Shown one piece after another: positions 1-5,805 of a stretch of DNA of 6,937 nt (position 1 is the first letter of the stretch; the number at the start of each line of letters is the position of its first letter). Origin of the DNA: Anaerolineae bacterium (lineage in GTDB: Bacteria; Chloroflexota; Anaerolineae; JAFGEY01); NCBI GenBank assembly GCA_016929205.1, contig JAFGJF010000583.1:1-6937 (forward strand), given 5' to 3'. The notes beneath the pieces were generated by a model. It worked only from the letters and a program-made list of their open reading frames with translations, ran no database searches and was not told the DNA's origin. The position numbers and the translations under genes were made by a program.

Positions 1-50
1 AGATGGCCATTTCAGACCTGATTCAATAAATTGCCTCGGGAAACACTTGG

Positions 51-965
51 ATGGGCATAAAGGATTCAACTAGTCAGTCAATCGGCACGGCTGCTTTGCG
101 ACGCATCAGCGTGTGGTTGATGGGAGCCGGTCTGCTGCTGGCCGCGGTGTTGTTCGTCGCCCTTTATCTGCAGCCCAGGCCAAACCGCAACGCGTTGGCG
201 ATTGGCGAACGGGCGCGCATCGAATCGTTGGACGTCGATTTGCAGCCGCTGGACGAGTTGGATTTCAAATCCAAAGCCGAGGTATACCGGCTGCGAAGCG
301 AGTCCGTTGCCCGCTATCCGCAGCTCATCGCCGGCACCTATCGCCCTTCGGATGCCGTATTTGGCCAGATCGTCAATGGTCTGCCATGGTGGGGGACGTT
401 GGGCCTGGCGCACTATGGAAAGGGCGAACAGAGTATCGAAGGGCCGTCAGAGCAGTCGAGATCGGTGCTGAATCCGTTTCTGTTGGCCGTGTCCGAGTTC
501 TATTTGATGTGGGATGCCGAGATCGTGAAAAAAGCGCAGGCACAGGGCCCGGACTGTCCGCTCTATTGCCATCCATACGATTTACGATGGTTTCCCACCA
601 GTGCCCAGGCTGAGGTGACCTACAGCGCCGCTTGCCTGGAGTGGAACAACGCGTATTATTTCTCACTGCTGGCCTACAATGCGCGCGACTGGAACCTGAA
701 TTACATTTTTGTGTCCTACTCTGATTCGCGCAACATCACCAAGGCCGATCTGCCGGCTACTGCTTACCTCAACCCGCAGTATCTGCACCGGGGAAATAGC
801 TGTGGCTATCCGGGTGGGTGTAATAACATCAGTCCCACCACGCCGCAGATCGACAACATCCAGATCACCGCCTGGCCGGCCGAGATCGTGATTTGGTTTT
901 GGCAGGACGATCCCGGCCCGGTGCTCGCCTCACCGGATATGACGTTTGTGATACATTACAAATAG
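51..965 (+). CDS. Membrane-anchored extracytoplasmic protein of unknown function
   Basis: A 304-residue protein I do not recognise. Residues 1-20 are polar with a basic pair (R17, R18). A single hydrophobic segment follows at about 21-40 and then QPRPNR, so the predicted topology is a short cytoplasmic tail, one membrane helix and an exported domain of about 260 residues. There is no lipobox, and no clear signal-peptidase site, so it is more likely anchored than released. The exported part is rich in Trp and Tyr (for example GLPWWG at 110-115 and IWFWQDD at 281-287). It has five cysteines (C169, C173, C195, C251, C257) that could form disulphides. The ATG at 51 is the first start after an in-frame TAA at 27; only a weak GGGAA precedes it. 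The gene is convergent with the reductase operon and has no visible functional partner. The reading frame is long and ends cleanly, so I am fairly sure that it is real, but no function is assigned. Confidence 0.8.
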   Translation: MGIKDSTSQSIGTAALRRISVWLMGAGLLLAAVLFVALYLQPRPNRNALAIGERARIESLDVDLQPLDELDFKSKAEVYRLRSESVARYPQLIAGTYRPSDAVFGQIVNGLPWWGTLGLAHYGKGEQSIEGPSEQSRSVLNPFLLAVSEFYLMWDAEIVKKAQAQGPDCPLYCHPYDLRWFPTSAQAEVTYSAACLEWNNAYYFSLLAYNARDWNLNYIFVSYSDSRNITKADLPATAYLNPQYLHRGNSCGYPGGCNNISPTTPQIDNIQITAWPAEIVIWFWQDDPGPVLASPDMTFVIHYK

Positions 966-1017
966 TGTGCCGCACACAAAAAGGGAGTAATGATCGATTC
1001 TAGTTCCAGTCGTGCGG

Positions 1018-2052
1018 TTATCCTCTGGCGGCTACCTGCTCAAAAAAGGCGACGTTTTCCACAATCATCTCTCTGATTGGCAGGCCATAGGGGCAGCGGC
1101 TTTCACACGTGCCGCATTCAACGCAGGCTTTGCCGCCCATCACAGCTTGTGTGAACCACCATTCGGGATCGTGGAACAGTGCCTGCGGCCACAGCTTCCA
1201 CATCTTGCGCGCGATCATGACCATTGGGATCTGAATTGATTGTGGGCAGGGCAGACAATAGCCGCACTGCCGGCAAAACTGGGTACCTAGTTCGGCGCGA
1301 GCACGATCGATCTCGATCTGTTCCTGGGGCGTCAATGCCCAGTCCCCACTCTCGACCAGGGCCACGATCTCGTCGATCTCTTCAATCTTTTCGATGCCCG
1401 GATCGGCGACGACGTTGTCGAATTGCAGCAGATACTTGAACGACAGGTGAGCGTTGTCCAGCATGCCGCCGGCAAAAGGTTTCATGGCGATAAAGCCCAC
1501 GTCGTGCTCGGCGGCGAGCGGCACCAGTGTGTCCGCCGGTTCGCGGGTGATATAGTTGAACGGGAACTGGATCGTCTCAAACAACCCCGAGGCCACGGCC
1601 TTGGAGGCCACGTCCAGGTTGTGGCTGGAGAGGCCGATGTGGTGGATCTGACCTGCCTGCAACGCCGCTTGCGCGGCTTCCATCGCTCCGCCAGGGCCGA
1701 GTATGTGCTCGTATTTCTCCCAGGAACTGACGTTGTGAAGCTGCCACACGTCAATGTATTCGGTTTTCAGCCGCTCGAGACTGCGCTCCAGTTCTTGCCT
1801 TGCGCCCGTTTTCTCAGCATGCCCGCTCTTGGTGGTGAGAATCACCTGTTCTCGGCGGCCGATCAGTGCCTTGCCGATGCGTTCTTCGCTGTTGCCATAC
1901 CCGGCGGCGGTGTCGATCAAGGTAACGCCCAGATCGAGGGCATGCTGGACGACGCGGACTGCTTCCGCCTCTGTGGGTCGCTGTAACGGGATGCCGCCTA
2001 TGCCGACCCTGGATACCTGCAAGTCTGTTTTGCCCAATCGTATTGTCTTCAT
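1018..2052 (-). CDS. Aldo/keto reductase with C-terminal double [4Fe-4S] ferredoxin domain
   Basis: A 344-residue cytoplasmic oxidoreductase of the ferredoxin-domain aldo/keto reductase group (COG1453-like). The N-terminal TIM-barrel part opens with MKTIRLGKTDLQVSRVGIGG and carries the full catalytic tetrad: D47 and Y52 in LIDTAAGYG, K75 in TTKSG and H106 in WQLHN. GLSSHN (140-145) and MKPFAGG (190-196) are typical later barrel motifs. The C-terminus has two cysteine sets: C260, C263, C266, C269 followed by Pro, and C310, C313, C316, C320 followed by Pro, each suited to one [4Fe-4S] cluster. Family knowledge says such enzymes reduce or oxidise carbonyl compounds and may pass electrons through the clusters; the substrate is not evident. 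I chose the ATG at 2052 because AAAGGA lies 5 nt upstream; a TTG further upstream at 2082 has no comparable site. It lies 48 bp downstream of the MerR gene and is probably co-transcribed with it. Confidence 0.93.
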   Translation of the reverse strand: MKTIRLGKTDLQVSRVGIGGIPLQRPTEAEAVRVVQHALDLGVTLIDTAAGYGNSEERIGKALIGRREQVILTTKSGHAEKTGARQELERSLERLKTEYIDVWQLHNVSSWEKYEHILGPGGAMEAAQAALQAGQIHHIGLSSHNLDVASKAVASGLFETIQFPFNYITREPADTLVPLAAEHDVGFIAMKPFAGGMLDNAHLSFKYLLQFDNVVADPGIEKIEEIDEIVALVESGDWALTPQEQIEIDRARAELGTQFCRQCGYCLPCPQSIQIPMVMIARKMWKLWPQALFHDPEWWFTQAVMGGKACVECGTCESRCPYGLPIREMIVENVAFFEQVAARG

Positions 2053-2057
2053 TTGTG

Positions 2058-2063
2058 TCCTTT
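2058..2063 (-). promoter_or_regulatory. Ribosome binding site of the aldo/keto reductase gene
   Basis: Read on the minus strand this is AAAGGA, separated by 5 nt from the ATG at 2052. It decides the start in favour of MKTIRLGKTD over a TTG 30 nt upstream, and it indicates independent ribosome loading within the merR-reductase transcript. Confidence 0.75.
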
Positions 2064-2100
2064 TTATGCTGGTAATGTGCAAAGGTATTTATCGCCTTTC

Positions 2101-2487
2101 TTACGGGCACGCGTCCTCGTCCGCGTTCTCGATCGTGGCATAGTATTCGATCTTGTACTCGATCAGGTCTAGGTGCTCTGAGAGTTCCTGGATCTGCTGC
2201 TGTACGCTGTGGCGATGCGCCTTGAGCAACTCCAGCCGTTTGTCCACTGTCGCACTGCCCTGGCGCTGCAAGGCCACGTAATGCTGCACGATCGCGATCG
2301 GCATACCTGCTGAGCGCAAGCGCCGGACGAAATGGATCCACTCGATGTCTTGCTGCGAGTAGCGGCGGTGCCCGTTGCCTGCGCGGTCGACGGGCAAGAT
2401 CAGGCCGATGCGCTCATAGTAGCGCAGGGTGTGCTCGCTCAAGCCGGTCATTTGGGAAACCTGTCGTACGGTGAGTTCAGTGTCCAT
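2101..2487 (-). CDS. MerR-family transcriptional regulator (AdhR/NmlR-like)
   Basis: A 128-residue regulator. The N-terminal MerR winged helix-turn-helix is clear: LTVRQVSQMTGLSEHTLRYY at 5-24, then ERIGLI and a wing ending in HRRY (40-43). DIEWIHFVRRLRSAGMP (47-63) matches the second helical pair of the AdhR/NmlR type, and about residues 80-118 form a heptad-like helix expected to be the antiparallel dimerisation coiled coil. Family members bend and untwist promoters with long spacers to activate them on sensing a signal. The only cysteine is C127, the penultimate residue; R56 occupies the place where, as I recall AdhR, the sensing cysteine lies. The ATG at 2487 is preferred to an upstream in-frame ATG at 2562 because AGGAG (minus strand, 2496-2500) lies 8 nt before it and because the longer form would begin inside the operator. 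It is followed by the Fe-S aldo/keto reductase, its most likely target besides itself. Confidence 0.93.
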   Translation of the reverse strand: MDTELTVRQVSQMTGLSEHTLRYYERIGLILPVDRAGNGHRRYSQQDIEWIHFVRRLRSAGMPIAIVQHYVALQRQGSATVDKRLELLKAHRHSVQQQIQELSEHLDLIEYKIEYYATIENADEDACP

Positions 2488-2541
2488 AGTCAACGCTCCT
2501 GGAAAAAAAGTAGATCTCGGCAAAAGGTACTGGTTGCTATC

Positions 2542-2572
2542 ATTATACCACCTAGAGTGCACTCCAAGTCAA
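2542..2572 (-). promoter_or_regulatory. MerR-type promoter/operator for the regulator-reductase operon
   Basis: On the minus strand there is a -35 box TTGACT (2567-2572), a 19-bp spacer (2548-2566) and a perfect -10 box TATAAT (2542-2547), preceded by TGG as in an extended -10. The spacer contains the perfect 10-bp palindrome GAGTGCACTC (2555-2564), with partial symmetry outside it. A 19-20 bp spacer with a dyad between the boxes is the hallmark of promoters activated by MerR proteins. Transcription would begin near 2535, giving a leader of about 48 nt before the regulator's ATG at 2487. I infer autoregulation and co-expression of the downstream reductase. Confidence 0.87.
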
Positions 2573-2663
2573 GAGCGAGTTTTAGACTGGATGCTGGTTT
2601 TGCCGTATTGACTCATCTATAGTAGACTATTGATCTATCTGGATGGACACAATCAAGAAAGGC

Positions 2664-2669
2664 GGTGAG
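2664..2669 (+). promoter_or_regulatory. Probable ribosome binding site of the lipoprotein gene
   Basis: GGTGAG lies 4 nt before the ATG at 2674 and matches part of the anti-Shine-Dalgarno sequence. An AAAGG at 2658-2662 lies 11 nt from the same ATG and only 2 nt from a GTG at 2665. Spacing therefore favours the ATG at 2674, though the GTG start three codons earlier cannot be excluded. Confidence 0.5.
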
Positions 2670-2673
2670 TCAC

Positions 2674-3480
2674 ATGTGCCCACTATTCTTGTGCAAGGTT
2701 CGCAGACCAGCCAAAGACCGGGTCGTTGTTCTGGTGTTGGTCTTGGTTGTGCTCGTCCTGCTGGCCTGTCGTGGCGGAGGAGGCCCGAGCATCGGACGTC
2801 TTTTCGAGTCCCGGGTTCGCTTTATCAACCATAAGCGGCCAGACTTGTCCGTATCTATGCAGGCTTTTGAGGACGCGGGCTGTACGGTGGAAAAGTATGG
2901 CGTCTTGCAGTGTTCTGAACACAGCCCTTTGAACGCACTGCCATGTGACGGGCTAAGAGTACCCACGGATCTGCTCGGCGGACTCGATCCTTTTCTGCCG
3001 ATAGCGGTGTATAGCGTTTATTCCGAGCAGCTTGATCCGGGAGAGTATTTTTACGATTCGAGTGCCAGAACTGTGGACGACAGATATCCCGAATATATCC
3101 GCTATGTTGTCTTTCGCAAGGACCGCTTTCGGCTGGTCAAGAACGAAGAGATATTCCGTGGGTTGTATGTCCCGATCGACAGCCCTGAAGAAGCGCTCAG
3201 TTACGTTTTGGCGGTCAAGAATCTCGGGGCTCGTTATGGCATTGCCCGAGATGATGGTGACGCGTATTTTGTCGAGGTCGTCGAGAACACACATGTGGAG
3301 GCGGTTGAGGATGGTTATCGCCTCCACTTATTCCAAACGTCTGCTTCCGGTCCGTCTGTATGTGATCCAACTAACGTCTCTAGCGTCGATGTCCATCTCT
3401 CGTTTGAGGGGACCATTCGCGTGATCGATCGCACTGGGGTGTTCGAGTACATATCCAGATCTCCATTTTGCGAAGATTAG
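2674..3480 (+). CDS. Putative lipoprotein of unknown function
   Basis: A 268-residue exported protein. It begins with a basic n-region (K8, R10, R11, K14, R16), then an almost pure Val/Leu stretch at 17-30, ending in the lipobox LLAC with C32 as the predicted lipidated residue and a RGGGG linker after it. It should therefore sit on the outer face of the cytoplasmic membrane. The mature part is unrecognised. It has cysteines C70, C80, C91, C230 and C266, an acidic middle, the segment PEEALSYVLAVKN at 171-183, and a C-terminal VDVHLSFEGTIRVID at 238-252. The start is the ATG at 2674, chosen on ribosome-site spacing; a GTG at 2665 would add three residues. The gene is divergent from the MerR operon across 186 bp and is lower in GC than the hyu genes. 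A decayed partial copy follows directly at 3534-3769. Confidence 0.8.
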   Translation: MCPLFLCKVRRPAKDRVVVLVLVLVVLVLLACRGGGGPSIGRLFESRVRFINHKRPDLSVSMQAFEDAGCTVEKYGVLQCSEHSPLNALPCDGLRVPTDLLGGLDPFLPIAVYSVYSEQLDPGEYFYDSSARTVDDRYPEYIRYVVFRKDRFRLVKNEEIFRGLYVPIDSPEEALSYVLAVKNLGARYGIARDDGDAYFVEVVENTHVEAVEDGYRLHLFQTSASGPSVCDPTNVSSVDVHLSFEGTIRVIDRTGVFEYISRSPFCED

Positions 3481-3533
3481 GTCGCTAGCAGCGAACGCGC
3501 GTTGACAACAGGAATAGCCGGCTGACGTACGCC

Positions 3534-3769
3534 GACAACAGCCCGTTGAGTGCGTTACAGTGTGACAAATCTGAGGTGCCCTCGGATTTACATGGAGAAC
3601 TCGATCCTGCGCTGCCGATAGCACTCTGTTCGATTATAGCTTGTTTGGATGCGGGGCACACCATACCGTTTTTGTCGATATTCACTTCTCGCTTGACGGA
3701 ACCACTGGCGTCATTGACAGCGCTTCGATCTATGGAGACCCGGATGAATATGGTGTGTGTGTGGATTAG
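3534..3769 (+). pseudogene. Degraded, internally deleted copy of the upstream lipoprotein gene
   Basis: This stretch encodes two pieces of the neighbouring lipoprotein in different frames. In the frame starting at 3534 it reads NSPLSALQCD, then VPSDLHGELDPALPIA, against HSPLNALPCD and VPTDLLGGLDPFLPIA in the intact protein (residues 83-111). In the frame starting at 3668 it reads VDIHFSLDGTTGVID and ends CVD at a TAG (3767-3769), against VDVHLSFEGTIRVID and the end CED in the intact protein. The roughly 113 residues between these parts (about 124-236 of the intact protein) are missing, as are the signal peptide and lipobox. DNA identity over the first piece is around 70 percent by eye, so the copies are not recent duplicates. 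It fills most of the 306-bp gap between the lipoprotein stop and hyuA; in the rest of that gap I see nothing definite. Confidence 0.82.
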
Positions 3770-3774
3770 ATGAT

Positions 3775-3779
3775 AGGAG
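3775..3779 (+). promoter_or_regulatory. hyuA: Ribosome binding site of hyuA
   Basis: AGGAG lies 7 nt before the ATG at 3787. It fixes that ATG as the start over a GTG at 3757, which is in the same frame but would add ten residues encoded across the end of the pseudogene and this site. No convincing promoter is visible between the pseudogene and hyuA. Confidence 0.85.
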
Positions 3780-3786
3780 TTTTTTG

Positions 3787-5805
3787 ATGCATGTTGGTGT
3801 AGATATTGGCGGTACGTTTACCGATCTGGCCCTGAATGACGACGGGCGGCTGCGCATTCACAAGCTACTCAGTACGCCGCGCGATCCGTCGTTGGCTATG
3901 CTCGCAGGCCTGGCCTCGTTGAGTCCCGGCGGGCTGGCGGCGATCAGCCGTGTCTCGCACGGCTCGACCGTGGCCACCAACGCCATCCTCGAGCGCAAAG
4001 GCGCGCCGACAGCGTTGGTGACTACCCAGGGCTTCCGCGATCTGTTGGCTATTGGGCGTCAGAATCGTCCGGTGTTGTATGCATTGCAGCCCGAACTTCG
4101 CCCGCCGCTCGTGCCTCGCGATCACTGCTACGAACTGCCGGAGCGGCTTGACCATCGTGGAGCCGTGTTGGTGCCCCTCGACCTGGATGCGCTCGATGCC
4201 GTCCTGGATGACATTGTGCGCCAAGGCATCGAATCGGTGGCCGTATGCCTGCTGTACAGCTATGTCAACCCGGCTCATGAGCAGGCAGTGCGCGCACGCG
4301 CGTTGGAACGAGGTCTGTTCCGCGCGGATCAAATTGCACTCTCGAGCGAGATTTTGCCCGAATTCCGCGAATACGAACGCGCCAGCACCGTTGCTCTGGA
4401 GGCGTATGTGCGCCCGGTGATGGGCCATTACCTGGAAAGGCTCGAACAGGGGCTGCCACAGACGTGCACGCTGCGAATCATCAAGTCGGACGGCGGTGTG
4501 ATCAGCGCGCGGCGGGCCCGGCAGGAAGCGATCCACACCGCCTTGAGCGGTCCGGCGGCGGGGGTCATCGGCGGCTTTTACCTGGCCTGCCAGGCTGGCT
4601 ACGATCGCGTGATCACCCTCGATATGGGCGGCACCTCGACCGACGTGGCGCTGTGCCCGGGCGAGCCGATCCGGCGCGCCGAATCCGAGATCGATGGCTT
4701 GCCGCTGCGTACCCGGCTGCTGGATATCGAGACCATTGGCGCCGGGGGCGGCTCGATCGCCTGGCTGGACTCGGGTGGCGCGCTGCGCGTGGGGCCGACG
4801 AGTGCTGGTGCCCTGCCCGGACCGATCTGCTATGGGCGCAGCGGAGAGCAGGTCACGGTGACCGATGCCAACGCCGTCCTGGGGCGGCTCGACGCGGCGC
4901 ATTTTCTGGGTGGCTCGATGACCCTCACCCTGGATACGGCGCAAGCGGCACTGGCCGGCCTAGGGTCGCAGATGGGGTTCGGAGTGACGGAAGCGGCGCT
5001 GGGCGTGGTCAACGTGGCCAACACCAACATCGACCGCGCTCTGCGTCGGGTGTCAGTGGCCCGTGGCTACGACCCGCGCGACTTTACGCTGATGTCCTTT
5101 GGCGGCGCCGGACCGATGCACACCTGTGCTGTCGCCGAACGGCTGGAAATCCCCCGGGTGCTGGTTCCACGTTACCCGGGGGTCTTGTGCGCCTTTGGCA
5201 TGCTGACCGCCGATGTTGTTCTGGAAAGCAGCCGGAGCGTGCTCGGGGCGGTGGATGAATCTGACCTGGTCCGGGCGGACCTGGAAGGCCAGTTGGCCGA
5301 CATGATCGCCCTGGGACGGGTCGATCTGGAACAGGAAGCGATAGCCTCGGAAAACATGCTCTTTAATGGGCTGGCCGACATGCGCTATCATGGACAGTCC
5401 TACGAACTGACCGTTCCCTTTCGCGGCACGTCGGCGGCTAACTTGGTGGCCGACTTTCATGCTGCCCACGCCCGCCGCTACGGCCACGCCATGCCGGAGC
5501 GGCCTGTCCAGGTGGTCAACCTGCGCTTGCAGGCGGTGGGCCTGGTCGAAAAGCCGGCGCTGGCTGCCGAACCGGTCGTCGGCAATGACGGCCAAAACGC
5601 GCTGCTCGGGTCCAAGATGGTTGTATGCAGTGATGACGGCCTCGAGTGCCAAATTGCCTTCTATGACCGGGAGCGGCTCTCACCCGGTGCACGGTTCGAT
5701 GGCCCGGCCCTGGTCTTTCAACTGGACAGCACCGTCTTTATCGCTCCGGGGTGGTCGGCGACCGTGGACGGGTATCGGAATATCATTCTGGAGTTTGCGA
5801 GATGA
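3787..5805 (+). CDS. hyuA: Hydantoinase/oxoprolinase subunit A (HyuA, ATP-binding)
   Basis: A 672-residue cytoplasmic subunit, of usual length for HyuA. With HyuB it forms an ATP-dependent enzyme that opens cyclic amides; characterised relatives act on N-methylhydantoin, hydantoins or 5-oxoproline, and more distant ones are the acetone and acetophenone carboxylases. The ASKHA-type nucleotide-binding fold is marked by GVDIGGTFTD at 4-13 and LDMGGTSTDV at 278-287. Other family motifs are VSHGSTVATNAI (56-67), KSDGG (233-237), GAGGGSIA (318-325), GPTSAGALPGPICYG (336-350), SFGGAGPMH (437-445), PGVLCAFGML (464-473), MRYHGQSYEL (532-541) and RRYGH (563-567). No key segment is missing. The ATG at 3787 begins directly at MHVGVDIGG after a good AGGAG. 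The stop overlaps the hyuB start, so the two are one translationally coupled operon. The substrate cannot be told from the sequence. Confidence 0.95.
   Translation: MHVGVDIGGTFTDLALNDDGRLRIHKLLSTPRDPSLAMLAGLASLSPGGLAAISRVSHGSTVATNAILERKGAPTALVTTQGFRDLLAIGRQNRPVLYALQPELRPPLVPRDHCYELPERLDHRGAVLVPLDLDALDAVLDDIVRQGIESVAVCLLYSYVNPAHEQAVRARALERGLFRADQIALSSEILPEFREYERASTVALEAYVRPVMGHYLERLEQGLPQTCTLRIIKSDGGVISARRARQEAIHTALSGPAAGVIGGFYLACQAGYDRVITLDMGGTSTDVALCPGEPIRRAESEIDGLPLRTRLLDIETIGAGGGSIAWLDSGGALRVGPTSAGALPGPICYGRSGEQVTVTDANAVLGRLDAAHFLGGSMTLTLDTAQAALAGLGSQMGFGVTEAALGVVNVANTNIDRALRRVSVARGYDPRDFTLMSFGGAGPMHTCAVAERLEIPRVLVPRYPGVLCAFGMLTADVVLESSRSVLGAVDESDLVRADLEGQLADMIALGRVDLEQEAIASENMLFNGLADMRYHGQSYELTVPFRGTSAANLVADFHAAHARRYGHAMPERPVQVVNLRLQAVGLVEKPALAAEPVVGNDGQNALLGSKMVVCSDDGLECQIAFYDRERLSPGARFDGPALVFQLDSTVFIAPGWSATVDGYRNIILEFAR

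Noticed and set aside
965..977. Short perfect hairpin GTGTG-CCG-CACAC right after the stop of the first gene, as a terminator between convergent genes.
   Set aside because: The stem is only 5 bp, and it is followed by A residues on the plus strand; the T run on the minus strand precedes the hairpin. It does not fit an intrinsic terminator in either direction.
1423..1986. Plus-strand open frame of 187 codons inside the reductase gene.
   Set aside because: Antisense shadow of a gene with a complete catalytic tetrad and Fe-S motifs; the translation has no family motif.
2081..2099. AAAGG/CCTTT inverted repeat in the gap between the MerR gene and the reductase gene, as an attenuator.
   Set aside because: Short AT-rich stem with a 9-nt loop and no T tract; the two genes look co-transcribed.
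2608..2623. TTGACT and TATAGT on the plus strand as a promoter for the lipoprotein gene.
   Set aside because: The two boxes are only 4 bp apart, and neither has a partner at proper spacing, so they do not form a promoter.
3482..3494. Hairpin TCGCT-AGC-AGCGA just after the lipoprotein stop, as its terminator.
   Set aside because: Five base pairs with no following T run; likely to be chance.
3502..3507. Perfect TTGACA as a -35 box for hyuA transcription (a second TTGACA occurs at 3714-3719).
   Set aside because: No sequence near TATAAT lies 16-18 bp downstream of either one.
3753..3763. GTGTGTGTGTG tract near hyuA as a phase-variation repeat.
   Set aside because: Only about five dinucleotide units, lying at the end of a pseudogene and upstream of the hyuA ribosome site, so slippage would not switch an intact gene.
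3865..4944. Long minus-strand open frame (359 codons) opposite hyuA, and similar minus-strand frames opposite hyuB.
   Set aside because: They are antisense to strongly conserved genes, their translations are rich in Arg, His and Gln with no recognisable domain, and high GC makes such shadow frames common.
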